This document shows positions 12,973 through 21,949 of a DNA stretch of 23,196 nucleotides, piece after piece; the first letter of the stretch is position 1, and every line of letters begins with the position of its first letter. The DNA comes from Microcaldota archaeon. GTDB taxonomy: Archaea > Micrarchaeota > Micrarchaeia > Anstonellales > Bilamarchaeaceae. The translations under genes and the position numbers were made by a program. The stretch covers positions 8,923 through 32,118 of the forward strand of contig JALWZW010000064.1 in the NCBI GenBank assembly GCA_026992595.1, given 5' to 3'. Under the pieces are notes generated by a model. That model was given only the letters and a program-made list of their open reading frames with translations, was not told the origin of the DNA and made no database searches.

Positions 12973-15900
12973 GGCACTAGAAGAATTAAAAGGCGTACTG
13001 CAGAGCGTGCCGCAAAGAAGGGCAGAGCAGACAAGGGAAAACGCAGAAAAGGTGCTTGAGAGGTTAAGAAGCATAAGGCCGCTTATATGGGGAGATTACT
13101 ATAAAGAATTAGTGGATCAGTGCGAGCAGGTTTTGAGAGAGCAAGGTGCACAGGAGTTTTATAAAAGAGTGAAGGATATAAAGAAGGCGTTTGAAAGCAT
13201 TATAGCGCTAAGCAGATGGGGGGATGTGGAAGGGAGAGAGACAGCAGCGCTTATAGATGGTGTGGTGGCGGCGTTTAGAGAAGGGGGCGAGAGGTTAGAA
13301 AAAGTTGTGAAAACTATTAAGTTATACTCAGAAAATTTCCACCTCCTCTCGCTTAATGACCCGAGAGTAGCAGAGTTAAGAGAGGAAATAAGAAAGGCAA
13401 TAAGAGAGGGGAGGGAGGTAGAAGTAGGCGAGAGGTTGGAGAGGGCAAGGAGAAGAGCGGCCCTTACTATAAATAGATTTTACGAAGAACAAGGAGTGGA
13501 GAAAAGAGTGGGGGAAAGCGCTGATGAGAGGGAAATAGAGGAATTTTTAAGGTTAAGCGGCTTAAATCCTGATTACCAGCAAATACCTGCAGTCATCCAA
13601 CATAGCGCCCTAATAGGAATGCTAACAGATGAAAGGGCAAGAGAGATGGGGGAAAGAGCGAGAGAATTCTTCCAAAGAGGTATGTGGGGGCTTGGTATTT
13701 TAGCGGCTTATGCAAGTTATGTTATAGAAGCAGGATGTGAAGAGGAAGTGGCGGGGTGGGAAGAGATAAAGGAGCAGATAAAGAACGAAGACCTTATAGA
13801 AGAGGTAAGCAGCCAAGTGGCAAGAATGGAGGCAGCGCTCCAGGACAGATATGAAGAGCAGGTGAAGGGCAGGTTGGAAAAAGTTGAAGATGAGGAATTT
13901 AAGGCGCTAGTGGAAGGGCTGGTGGAAAGAGATGCAGAAACCGCAGCCCTTGCGTTAGATTGCTGGTTTATGTTTAGAAGCAGGAGAGGGAGAATAAAGG
14001 AGATTTTGAGGAATGAAAGGGAAAGGGCAGCGCTGTTGAGGGTGCTGTGGGTAGCGGAAAGGGTAAGGAGAGAGAATAGGGATAGAGATGTGCTTTATTT
14101 TGTGGAAAAGGCGCAAAGCGCAGGCAGTGCGCAAGAAGCATTGCTCAACCTCTCCTTAGCCACCACTGTCAGCGCTTCCCTCCGCTATGCGGAACGAGTA
14201 GCAAGAGTGATGCGAATAGACAGGAGAGCAGAGTTAAGAGAGGCGATAAGAAGGGCAAAAGAGGGGGAGGAAGAAGCGCTTTTAAGGTGGAGCGAAAGGT
14301 TTGCAGAAGAGGTGGCAAAGAAGCTTGAGAGGCCGCTTGCATTCCGTTTAAGAGAAAGAGTAGAGGGGAGTAGAGAAGAGAGGAGGAAGAAAGCAAAAGA
14401 GATGTTGGAGAGGGTGAGGGCCGCCTTTGTTAGAAGGATGAGAAATGGAGATGTAGAGGGCGCTTTTCGCTTATTAGAGTATTTGATAGAAACCAGAGTG
14501 CTTCCCGCATCCACAGTTAAAGCAGTGGAATTAGCAATAAGAGATGGGGAGGCAAGAAGCGCGCAGGCGCTGATGCAAACCATAAGAGAGTTTATACAAC
14601 TTAAAGCAGCAAATAGGCGCTTTTTAGCCAGCGCTCGGGAGCGCGCCAGAAGGATAAGAGAGATGCTGGCGCAAGTAGAGGGATGGGAGACAATGCTTCC
14701 TCCCGCCACCGCGAGGCAACGCAGAGCAGAGTCCTCAATAGAAAATGAATTAAGAAGCCATATAGAAAAGTTTAAAGAACATGTAAGGAAGAGGGAGATG
14801 GAGAGCATAGAGAGAGAATATGAAGAGATACAAAGATTGGTGGATATGCGGGAAAGAGAGAGAGGAAGGGAGAGAAGGGGAGAGAGAAAGGAAGAAGCAG
14901 TAGGAGAAAGGGTGAGGAGGCAAGCAACAGCGCTCCAAAAAGTAGCAAGAATGATAGCCCAAGCAGAAAGAGGGCGCTTTGAATTCTACCTCTCAGACCT
15001 AATAGGGGCAGTGGGCGGCCCGCGAATAGAAGGGGATTATGCATGGCGAGAAACAGAAAGTCAAGCACAGGCAGCTATGAGAGCAAGGAATGAAGAAGAG
15101 GCGGTGAGAGCATACAGGCGAGCGCTATGGGTGTTTGCAAGCGGCATTGAAAGGATGGTAAATGATAGAATAGGGCATAAAGGAAGAGGGGGAGCAGGAG
15201 AAACCGCGGCCCGCCTCTTTGAGTGGGCATACCTCTCTGCTGCAGGGCTGCCCACAAGGGAGAGGTGGAAGAGAGAAAGAGCAGGGAAAGTTTTAGAAGC
15301 ATTGGGAGAGGTGGCAACCCTTGCCGCAGGCATAGAGGGAATAGGAGAGAGTATAGGGACATTCAAGGATGAAATGGTAAGGGTTATAAGGGCATTAAGA
15401 GAGTATGCGCAAGGCAGGGCAGAATGGAGGGCGGTTGAGGGAGCGTTGGAGGATTTAAGAGATGCAGTGGAAAACACACATCTTTTAGAAACAGCATCCA
15501 TGACTGGCATGGCAGCAGTGGGAGGGATTGCAGCAGGGGTAGCGGCAGGAAGCGCTGCATTAGGATTTACCGCTTTTGGAATAGCGTCTGCCTCGCTTAT
15601 AAGCGGGGAGCAGGCGCATGAAGAGTATGTGGCAGAAGGGATGGTGCGGCCCACCACTGCGCTTACCATTGCATTAGATTTAGCGCCCGGTGTAGGGGGG
15701 TTGGTAGGAAAGATAGGGGGAAGAGTGGGCGGTATGCTCGGGAGAGGGATAGCAATAGGGGAGGTGGCAGGGCTTTCTGTGCTTAGTGCAAGCGGAGCAT
15801 GGGCTACCGCAAGCGCCCTTCTCCAGCAAGATTGGAAACATGCGCTCATAGCAGGAACAGGTACCGCTTTAGGTGTATATGCAACAAGAACCTCCATTAG

Positions 15901-18900
15901 AGCGCTTAGAAGAATGAGAGAAACGGTACGCCACACCCCACAAGCACACGCGCAGGAAACAATACCAAGATTGCCCGCGGGAAGAGGGGCAGCGGAAGAA
16001 GCGGCAAGAAGGGCGCAGAGAGCAGGTGGAGAAACTGTTACAGTAAGGAGATATAACCTGCAAAGCGCTGAGTTTAGAGATGCGGTCGCGAGCGGGAGGA
16101 TAGAAGTGGAGGATTTGCCGCCCGCAGTGAGGCAATGGGTAGAAGGGAGGATGAGAGGAAAGCCGCCTAAGCGCTCCCTTCGTGTAGCGATAAGAGAAGG
16201 GGAGGAGATAGCAGAGGTAGAAAGAGAAGTGAGAAACGGGCGGCTCGCCTTTGAGCACTTGTATAGAGAAATTAATGAAGCGGGGTGGATAAGAGTGGTG
16301 GAAGAGGGGGCGGTGGAAGAACTTGTGGAGTTTGGAAGGTTAAGAGGTTTAGAGCGCCTTCCACCTCTCTTTATCCAATATTTAAGGAAAAGAGGAGTGG
16401 TAGAACTCCGCTCAATAAGCGGGAGAAGAGCAGAATACCTGAATGTGAATTCTTTCGCTTCCTTAGACCTTGCTGATTATCTGCGGTGGTTAGGTAGAGA
16501 AAGGGGCAACGAGGCGCTCCTGCAAGCAGCAGAGCGAACGAGGGGGTGGGAAGTTGGCATAGAAGAATTGAGGGTAAGAGGAGGGGTAGAAAGAAGGGCG
16601 CAGAGAGTGGAGAGGGATGCAAGGGAGATAGCGGAAAAAGTGGAGAGAGATATAGAGGAGTTGGCATGGAAGGTAGCGCTTTCAGAAGAGGGGGCAGTCC
16701 CCTTGCGGGAGGATAGCATTTTGGCGCAAATATTGAGAGAGGAAGGGGTGGTTGCAGAAGGCAGGATAGATAAGGAGAGGTTCTTGGAGATATATCAATC
16801 AGGAAGATTAGCAGAGCGCTATATGGAAAATCTGGCAAAAAGGGCAGGGATAGAAGAAGGGGAATTGATGGCAGAATTAGAGAGGAGGACAGGGGCAGAA
16901 ATAGATGAACTTATTAAAGAGGGGGAAAGGAGTTTAAGGATAGGTGGCTTAAGAGGGGCGGCAATAAGAGGTTATGTGGCGGAGAGGTTAAGGAGAGTGA
17001 GGGCGCTTTGGGAGAGGGTGCTGAGGAGGAGAGGGAGCATTAAAAGAGAGATGGCAGAGAGGTTGAGGAGAGCAAGGGAGATGCAGGAGAGGATAGCAAG
17101 CACACTAAGCCTTCCTCTAAGGAGAGGAGCAACAGCAGAAGCAGTAGCACAAGCGCAGCAACGCCTTAGAGAACTGTTCCGCCGCCTTCCCTCTCTCAAA
17201 GAAATAAATCTTGCTAATAAAGAAAGTGTAAGAAGAGCTTACGCCCATCTCATAGAATATACGCAAAGAGCTCTTAGGGCGGTAGGAAGGACAGGGCGCG
17301 TGATGAGAGAAAGGGCAATGGCCGGCTTAATTTGGTTCTATGAGCATGGGGGAAAAGCATTAGCAGGCAGTAGAGAGAGAATTAGAGAATTGGTAAGAAG
17401 ATTGAGAGAGAAAGGAGAGGAGGCGGTAGAAAGGGCTAGAGAGCAAAGAGTGAGGTTGAGAGAAGCAGTAAGGAGAAGAGGGGAAAGAGTAGGAGAGGTG
17501 ATGAGAGAGAGGCGGGAGAGGGTAAGAGAAGTGGTGAGAGAGACGAGGGAGAGAATAAGAGAAAGGGCAAGAAGGGTAGGCGGAGAGGTGAGGGAGAGGG
17601 CAAGGAGAGTAGGAGAAGAGATAAGAGAAGGGGGGAGAAGAATAGAAGAGAGGATGAGAGAAAGGGCAAGAGAAGTTAGGGAGAGAGTGAGAGAGGTAAG
17701 AGAGAGGAGAGCAAGGATAACATTAGAAGGAAAAAACGCGGAAGAGGTGTTTGAACTTTTAGAAGAGGGAATAACAGTAGAGGAGCTGGCTAAAAGAGGG
17801 CTGAAAGGAGAGTTGTTAGAGTTTTTGAGAACTGTGGCTGATGAAAAAGGGGTGGTGAGAGGGGAAAGGAGAATGTGGGAAGAGTTATATGCAAGATATA
17901 AAAGCGATGAGGCACTCCTCCAACAAGCAAAAGAGATAGAAAAGGCAGAGGAAGTGATAAATAAAAGAATCTATGAAGCCAGAGAGAGGGTATTAAACGC
18001 ATATTATTCCCCTCAATCACAGTTGGAGGGGACGGTTTTAGATAGTGGGATGCCTCGCGATTATGCGTTTTGGGAAGCGTTAAGGCAAGAGGGGATAATA
18101 GAAGAAGGAGGAATAAATGTTGCTAAGTTTGTAAAAAGCCATCGCTCAGGAGCGCTATTTTACAGATATTTAGAGAATTGGGCGAAGAGGAACGGCATTG
18201 ATGAAAAAACGCTCTTTCAAAATGTTATAAAAAGACAGGAAGCATTAATAGAAACCGCCAGAAACCTTCTAAACCAGCGCTCTTCCACTATGAGAGGGGC
18301 TGGGCTGGACGCGTTAGCAAAGGTAGAGGAAGAATTGCAACGCCTCCGCACCTACCTTCACCAAAGAGGGGGATTGAGAGAGCTTGAAGAGCGGGTAGGG
18401 AACCTCTTAGAGAGGACAAGGAATCTGATAAGAAGGCATGTAAGGAGAGAGGAAGGAGTGAGGGAAGAAGTGAGGGGAGAAAGGGAAGAAGCGCAGGCAA
18501 GAGAAAGGGAGGAAGTTAGAGAGAAAGAGGTAAGAAGAGAAGTAAAAGAGGTAGAAAGGGCAGAGGGAAGGGCGCAAAGGCGAGAGGCAAGAGAGTATGC
18601 AAGCGTGGCGCGAATAGAAAGATTTATCAACAAAAGCGAAGAAGACCTGCAGCAACTTTTCACACTTTTAGGAAGGCCTATAAGAAGGGAAGGGTTGAGG
18701 CGAGGGGTGAGAGAGGTAGCGAGAAGAGCGCGGGGAGAGGAAGTACTAATAGAGATGGAGAGATTGAATATTAGCGATGAGTTAAAGGAGTTTCTGAGAG
18801 AAAAGGGCTATGTGAGAAGGGTTAGAGAAGGGGGGCGTGAGATAGAGGCAGTGGATTTAGAGAGAGTGTTTGAAAATATGCCCAGCGTAAGGGAATATGC

Positions 18901-20605
18901 GCTGTGGAGAGCAAGAGAAAACGAGGCGATGAGAGAAGGGATAGAAGGACTGTGGAGAGAGTATGAAAAGGTGTTCAGGAAGAGAGAGGGGTGGGTGCAG
19001 GCGCGGGCGCAACTGCTAGGGATACCGCGAGAGATGGTGGCAAGGGCGCTGAGATTTATGAGAAACCCTGCCGCTGCTATAAGAGAGGTGTGGGCTGCAG
19101 CAAAAGAGCAGGCAGGAATAGAAATAGCGCGGGGAAGAGAGGAGTTAAGAGAGATGTATATTGATTTAATAAGAAGGAGTTTAGAAGTGGGGAGAAGGAG
19201 TTTAAGAAAAAAACTTGTGGCGTTTTTGATTGATTATGCGCGTCTGTTGGAAATGCAGGGAGAGAAAGAGATGGCGGCAAGCGTGATAGCAAGCGTGCGA
19301 AGATATGCAAGAGGACCTCTTCAAAGATGGGAGATAAGAAGGTTAGGGCAGCGGTTAGGGGAAGGAAGGATAATGCGCACCAGCGATTTGGCAGAACGCC
19401 TAATGGCAGATTATTTCAGACTTCTGAGAGAAAGTTTAAGAAGGCCGCAGGGGTGGGGGTTGGCAGCAACAGGAGGACTAAGAGCTCTAAGAATGATAAG
19501 ACACCCCTTAGCGCTCCTCTCACCCGTCCTCCTCTATACAGTCAAGAGAATGGCGGTAAGGATAGGGCCGCGCGCATATATATATTTACGCGCCCTTTCT
19601 CTGGTTGCCGCAAGCGTAGGGAAAACCACGGCAGGGCTGTTTGCAGTGGGAGTGGGCGGCTATGTTTTTGGCAGGCCGCTTATAGAAGCAATGTCCCGCG
19701 CCCACACAGAAATAGCGCAAAGAGAGGAAAGATTAACAGAGGAAGAGTTTGCCCAAGATGTTTTAGGGTTCTTGAACGGCACAACGAGAGTAGGGAACAA
19801 CATACCTAACACCCTGCTATTAGCATACATAAAGCAAAGAGTAAGGGAGAGTGGGGCTCAAGAAGCGGAAGTTATAAGAGAGATTCTGGGAGAAGAGGCG
19901 TGGGAAACATACAAGAGGATAAGAGAAGGGCAAGAGAGGGGGGAGGCGCAAAAGAGGATTGAAGCGCTGCGACAGGTGCTAAGCATGGAACGCCGCTTAA
20001 TGGTTGTGGAAAATGAGGAAAAAACGCTGCATGATGGATTGATGGCGCTGATTAGGGAGGGGCGCATTACGGCAGAAGATGGCTTTTACGCGTTTCTTGC
20101 GTTGAGAGGAAGAAATAACATAAAGAAGATATTAGAAAGACCAGATGTGGTGACGATAATAAAGGTAGCGGCGGCAGTGAGAAGGGGAAAAAGAGAGGCA
20201 AAAGAGTTAGAAGAACTGCTGAAAAAGCCGCCAGAAGAAGTGGTGGAAATAAGCGGTACAGACTCCATTGCCACACTGAAGGACACACTGAAGGAAACGC
20301 TTAAAAATAAAGAGGTTAAAAATAAAGAGGCGAAGAATCTACAATTTTTCGAAGTAATAAATGGGAAGGAAGAAAACTTTGTCGCGTTTTTGAGAAATTA
20401 TGTAAAAGGTGTAGATAAAGAAGGTATAAAGAGGGTGTTGAGAAGAGATTTTGGGGTGGTTGTTGTAGAAGAGGAAAAGCCGCCGAGCAATGCGGTTGTT
20501 GTGATAAATGTGAGGGTAAGAAGTGAAGATGGGAAGATAGAAAGAATATTGAGGCTTGCGTTTCTTCCCGGAAAGAAACAATCAAAGAAGCAAGAAGGGC
20601 AGTAA
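12947..20605 (+). CDS. Giant 2,552-residue Arg/Glu-rich coiled-coil protein with two hydrophobic segments
   Basis: One uninterrupted frame fills a third of the window. I recognise no enzyme domain. Residues 1-840 are mostly charged helix. A Gly/Ala-rich hydrophobic region at about 850-1000 contains LDLAPGVGGLVG (about 909-920). A repeated module occurs at about 1256-1315 and 1706-1765, with a looser related unit near 1135-1195 and 1940-2000. Residues 1475-1590 are an almost pure Arg/Glu heptad-like helix. A second hydrophobic segment lies at about 2185-2245, and a short mixed C-terminal domain ends the protein. I see only three cysteines, all in the first ~350 residues, and no N-terminal signal. 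ATG 12947 overlaps the upstream gene; GAGG about 10 nt earlier could be its ribosome site. A cytoskeletal, envelope or host-contact role is inference. Confidence 0.85.
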   Translation: MRALERRSRALEELKGVLQSVPQRRAEQTRENAEKVLERLRSIRPLIWGDYYKELVDQCEQVLREQGAQEFYKRVKDIKKAFESIIALSRWGDVEGRETAALIDGVVAAFREGGERLEKVVKTIKLYSENFHLLSLNDPRVAELREEIRKAIREGREVEVGERLERARRRAALTINRFYEEQGVEKRVGESADEREIEEFLRLSGLNPDYQQIPAVIQHSALIGMLTDERAREMGERAREFFQRGMWGLGILAAYASYVIEAGCEEEVAGWEEIKEQIKNEDLIEEVSSQVARMEAALQDRYEEQVKGRLEKVEDEEFKALVEGLVERDAETAALALDCWFMFRSRRGRIKEILRNERERAALLRVLWVAERVRRENRDRDVLYFVEKAQSAGSAQEALLNLSLATTVSASLRYAERVARVMRIDRRAELREAIRRAKEGEEEALLRWSERFAEEVAKKLERPLAFRLRERVEGSREERRKKAKEMLERVRAAFVRRMRNGDVEGAFRLLEYLIETRVLPASTVKAVELAIRDGEARSAQALMQTIREFIQLKAANRRFLASARERARRIREMLAQVEGWETMLPPATARQRRAESSIENELRSHIEKFKEHVRKREMESIEREYEEIQRLVDMRERERGRERRGERKEEAVGERVRRQATALQKVARMIAQAERGRFEFYLSDLIGAVGGPRIEGDYAWRETESQAQAAMRARNEEEAVRAYRRALWVFASGIERMVNDRIGHKGRGGAGETAARLFEWAYLSAAGLPTRERWKRERAGKVLEALGEVATLAAGIEGIGESIGTFKDEMVRVIRALREYAQGRAEWRAVEGALEDLRDAVENTHLLETASMTGMAAVGGIAAGVAAGSAALGFTAFGIASASLISGEQAHEEYVAEGMVRPTTALTIALDLAPGVGGLVGKIGGRVGGMLGRGIAIGEVAGLSVLSASGAWATASALLQQDWKHALIAGTGTALGVYATRTSIRALRRMRETVRHTPQAHAQETIPRLPAGRGAAEEAARRAQRAGGETVTVRRYNLQSAEFRDAVASGRIEVEDLPPAVRQWVEGRMRGKPPKRSLRVAIREGEEIAEVEREVRNGRLAFEHLYREINEAGWIRVVEEGAVEELVEFGRLRGLERLPPLFIQYLRKRGVVELRSISGRRAEYLNVNSFASLDLADYLRWLGRERGNEALLQAAERTRGWEVGIEELRVRGGVERRAQRVERDAREIAEKVERDIEELAWKVALSEEGAVPLREDSILAQILREEGVVAEGRIDKERFLEIYQSGRLAERYMENLAKRAGIEEGELMAELERRTGAEIDELIKEGERSLRIGGLRGAAIRGYVAERLRRVRALWERVLRRRGSIKREMAERLRRAREMQERIASTLSLPLRRGATAEAVAQAQQRLRELFRRLPSLKEINLANKESVRRAYAHLIEYTQRALRAVGRTGRVMRERAMAGLIWFYEHGGKALAGSRERIRELVRRLREKGEEAVERAREQRVRLREAVRRRGERVGEVMRERRERVREVVRETRERIRERARRVGGEVRERARRVGEEIREGGRRIEERMRERAREVRERVREVRERRARITLEGKNAEEVFELLEEGITVEELAKRGLKGELLEFLRTVADEKGVVRGERRMWEELYARYKSDEALLQQAKEIEKAEEVINKRIYEARERVLNAYYSPQSQLEGTVLDSGMPRDYAFWEALRQEGIIEEGGINVAKFVKSHRSGALFYRYLENWAKRNGIDEKTLFQNVIKRQEALIETARNLLNQRSSTMRGAGLDALAKVEEELQRLRTYLHQRGGLRELEERVGNLLERTRNLIRRHVRREEGVREEVRGEREEAQAREREEVREKEVRREVKEVERAEGRAQRREAREYASVARIERFINKSEEDLQQLFTLLGRPIRREGLRRGVREVARRARGEEVLIEMERLNISDELKEFLREKGYVRRVREGGREIEAVDLERVFENMPSVREYALWRARENEAMREGIEGLWREYEKVFRKREGWVQARAQLLGIPREMVARALRFMRNPAAAIREVWAAAKEQAGIEIARGREELREMYIDLIRRSLEVGRRSLRKKLVAFLIDYARLLEMQGEKEMAASVIASVRRYARGPLQRWEIRRLGQRLGEGRIMRTSDLAERLMADYFRLLRESLRRPQGWGLAATGGLRALRMIRHPLALLSPVLLYTVKRMAVRIGPRAYIYLRALSLVAASVGKTTAGLFAVGVGGYVFGRPLIEAMSRAHTEIAQREERLTEEEFAQDVLGFLNGTTRVGNNIPNTLLLAYIKQRVRESGAQEAEVIREILGEEAWETYKRIREGQERGEAQKRIEALRQVLSMERRLMVVENEEKTLHDGLMALIREGRITAEDGFYAFLALRGRNNIKKILERPDVVTIIKVAAAVRRGKREAKELEELLKKPPEEVVEISGTDSIATLKDTLKETLKNKEVKNKEAKNLQFFEVINGKEENFVAFLRNYVKGVDKEGIKRVLRRDFGVVVVEEEKPPSNAVVVINVRVRSEDGKIERILRLAFLPGKKQSKKQEGQ
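17380..17730 (+). other. Polypurine tract encoding the Arg/Glu helix
   Basis: For about 350 bases the + strand is almost all A and G, made of AGAGAG, GGGAGAG and AGGAGA runs with very few C. It encodes repeating RERxREV-type heptads (RVREVVRETRERIRERARR) of the giant protein. Such a purine/pyrimidine asymmetry can form triplex DNA and slips easily in replication and sequencing. Confidence 0.7.
20272..20330 (+). repeat. Two adjacent short tandem duplications in the giant gene
   Basis: CACACTGAAGGA is repeated exactly (20272-20283 and 20284-20295), and TTAAAAATAAAGAGG is repeated exactly five bases later (20301-20315 and 20316-20330). Both units are multiples of three, so the frame is kept; they encode TLKDTLKE and LKNKEVKNKE linker sequence ahead of the C-terminal domain. 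They look like recent replication-slippage events. Confidence 0.85.
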
Positions 20606-20640
20606 GGTAAAAAAGCATTAAAAATAATGTAAATAAAAAC

Positions 20641-21141
20641 ATGAATATGGATGTGGAAGAGAAGATAAATAAAACGGTGGAAGAAGGAGGAATTCTTGCT
20701 CTGCTTTACTTTGATGTTCATGCGAAAGATAAAGAAAAATTGGTTAATTTGGCAAAGGGATTTGTTAAGGAGATAATACATAAGCCGGGAGTGGTTATGG
20801 CGCTTGGAGAGATTGAAGAACCGCTGCCGCCAGAGGAGGAGGGGAAAAATTGGTCCACTTATGTTACGGTAAAGGTGCTCACGCGCGATTTTAAAAGTTT
20901 GTTTGCGCTTTGTATGGCGCACAGCCCTTTTAATGTAGAGATACTAAAACCACAACATCTTAAACTAGACCTTCCCCAACTCCACGACATCCTAGCAACC
21001 GCTTCTGCCATTACCGCAGAATATAAAAAATACATAGTGACAAAACTTGCAAGCCCGCAAGAGTTGGCGCAAATAGAACAGAGCCTCAAAAGAAGGGCTG
21101 AAATGGGTAAAAAGGTGGGTGAAGATGAAACTGATAAGTAG
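20641..21141 (+). CDS. Uncharacterised protein with predicted ferredoxin-like fold, upstream of KaiC-like ATPase
   Basis: I do not recognise this 166-residue protein. Residues 17-105 read as beta-alpha-beta-beta-alpha-beta: strand ILALLYFDVHA, helix EKLVNLAKGFVKEII, strand GVVMALGEIEEP, strand STYVTVKVLT, helix KSLFALCMAH, strand NVEILKPQHLKL, a ferredoxin-like (ACT-like) pattern. A long helical C-terminal part follows (DILATASAITAEYKKYIV and a charged tail). It begins 35 nt after the giant gene, with an AT-rich stretch between, and its last 17 nt overlap the KaiC-like gene. The tight link suggests it works with that ATPase, perhaps as a regulatory subunit. Confidence 0.65.
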   Translation: MNMDVEEKINKTVEEGGILALLYFDVHAKDKEKLVNLAKGFVKEIIHKPGVVMALGEIEEPLPPEEEGKNWSTYVTVKVLTRDFKSLFALCMAHSPFNVEILKPQHLKLDLPQLHDILATASAITAEYKKYIVTKLASPQELAQIEQSLKRRAEMGKKVGEDETDK

Positions 21142-21949
21142 CGGTATTCCTGGTTTGGATGAAGTGTTAGGAGGCGGCTTTCCAGCATCTTCCATAATAA
21201 CCATAAGCGGGCCTACAGGATGTGGAAAAACAACCTTTGGTATGCAGTTCATACTAAGCAGCAAAGAACCAGGGATTTATATAGCAATAGAGGACAGCAA
21301 AAGAGACCTTATAAACCAGTTCGGCTCCATGGGATGGGATTTGGAAGACGCAGAAAAAGAAGGGGAATTAATCATATTGGATTATCCCGTAAATGAAGTG
21401 GACCAGTTGGTAAGCAGAAGGGGGAGTTTGCAAGAGATAATAAACACCACAGGGGCAAAAAAAGTGGTGATTGACAGCATCATGCCGGTGGCGCTTTATT
21501 ATAAGGATGAGGAGGAGAGGAAAAAAGGGTTTTTAGAATTGGTGGATAATATACGCAGATGGGGAGTGACCACCTTAATAATCGCAAACGCCTCATCCTA
21601 CCGCGAACTTCCCAAGAGCGATTATGAGATTGAGAGATATACGCATGGGTGGATAAATCTTTATTATGAGTATGATGAAAAAACAGACAGCCGAGTGAGA
21701 AAATTAGAGGTGCTAAAAATGAAGGGAGCCAACCACTCTACAAAGCGCTACCCCTTCATATTGGACAGCAACGGCATAAGATTACTAAGCACTCCTGCAA
21801 ACCTTTCTAAAGTAAGAGAGATTGTAAAAAAGATAGCGCAAAGGGAAAAGGAGGGGAAGAAAGAAGGGGGAGAAGGGAAGAAAGAGAAGAAAAAAACCCT
21901 TAAATTTAAATTAAAAAGAGGTGTGCCCAAACGCCGGGAAGAGGGTTGA
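21125..21949 (+). CDS. KaiC-like RecA-superfamily ATPase (single domain)
   Basis: The 274-residue protein begins with the KaiC signature SSGIPGLDEVLGGGFP (5-20). Walker A is GPTGCGKTT (29-37), an acidic IAIEDS follows (53-58), and Walker B is KKVVIDS (112-118). There is one KaiC domain only, so it is not a clock protein; archaeal single-domain relatives include the archaellum protein FlaH and many unassigned regulators. A 35-residue Lys/Glu/Gly-rich tail follows the core and may be disordered. I take ATG 21125; GTG 21119 is two codons upstream. It overlaps the upstream gene by 17 nt and the convergent HisA-like gene by 44 nt. It follows the giant-protein gene in the same transcriptional direction. 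Confidence 0.85.
   Translation: MKLISSGIPGLDEVLGGGFPASSIITISGPTGCGKTTFGMQFILSSKEPGIYIAIEDSKRDLINQFGSMGWDLEDAEKEGELIILDYPVNEVDQLVSRRGSLQEIINTTGAKKVVIDSIMPVALYYKDEEERKKGFLELVDNIRRWGVTTLIIANASSYRELPKSDYEIERYTHGWINLYYEYDEKTDSRVRKLEVLKMKGANHSTKRYPFILDSNGIRLLSTPANLSKVREIVKKIAQREKEGKKEGGEGKKEKKKTLKFKLKRGVPKRREEG

Noticed and set aside
12267..13034. 255-residue minus-strand frame
   Set aside because: Antisense to the DsbA-like and coiled-coil genes; Ser/Phe-rich low-complexity product typical of the complement of purine-rich coding DNA.
15061..15936. 291-residue minus-strand frame inside the giant gene
   Set aside because: Antisense shadow; Ala/Ser/Pro-rich product with no motif, and the + frame is continuous for 7.6 kb.
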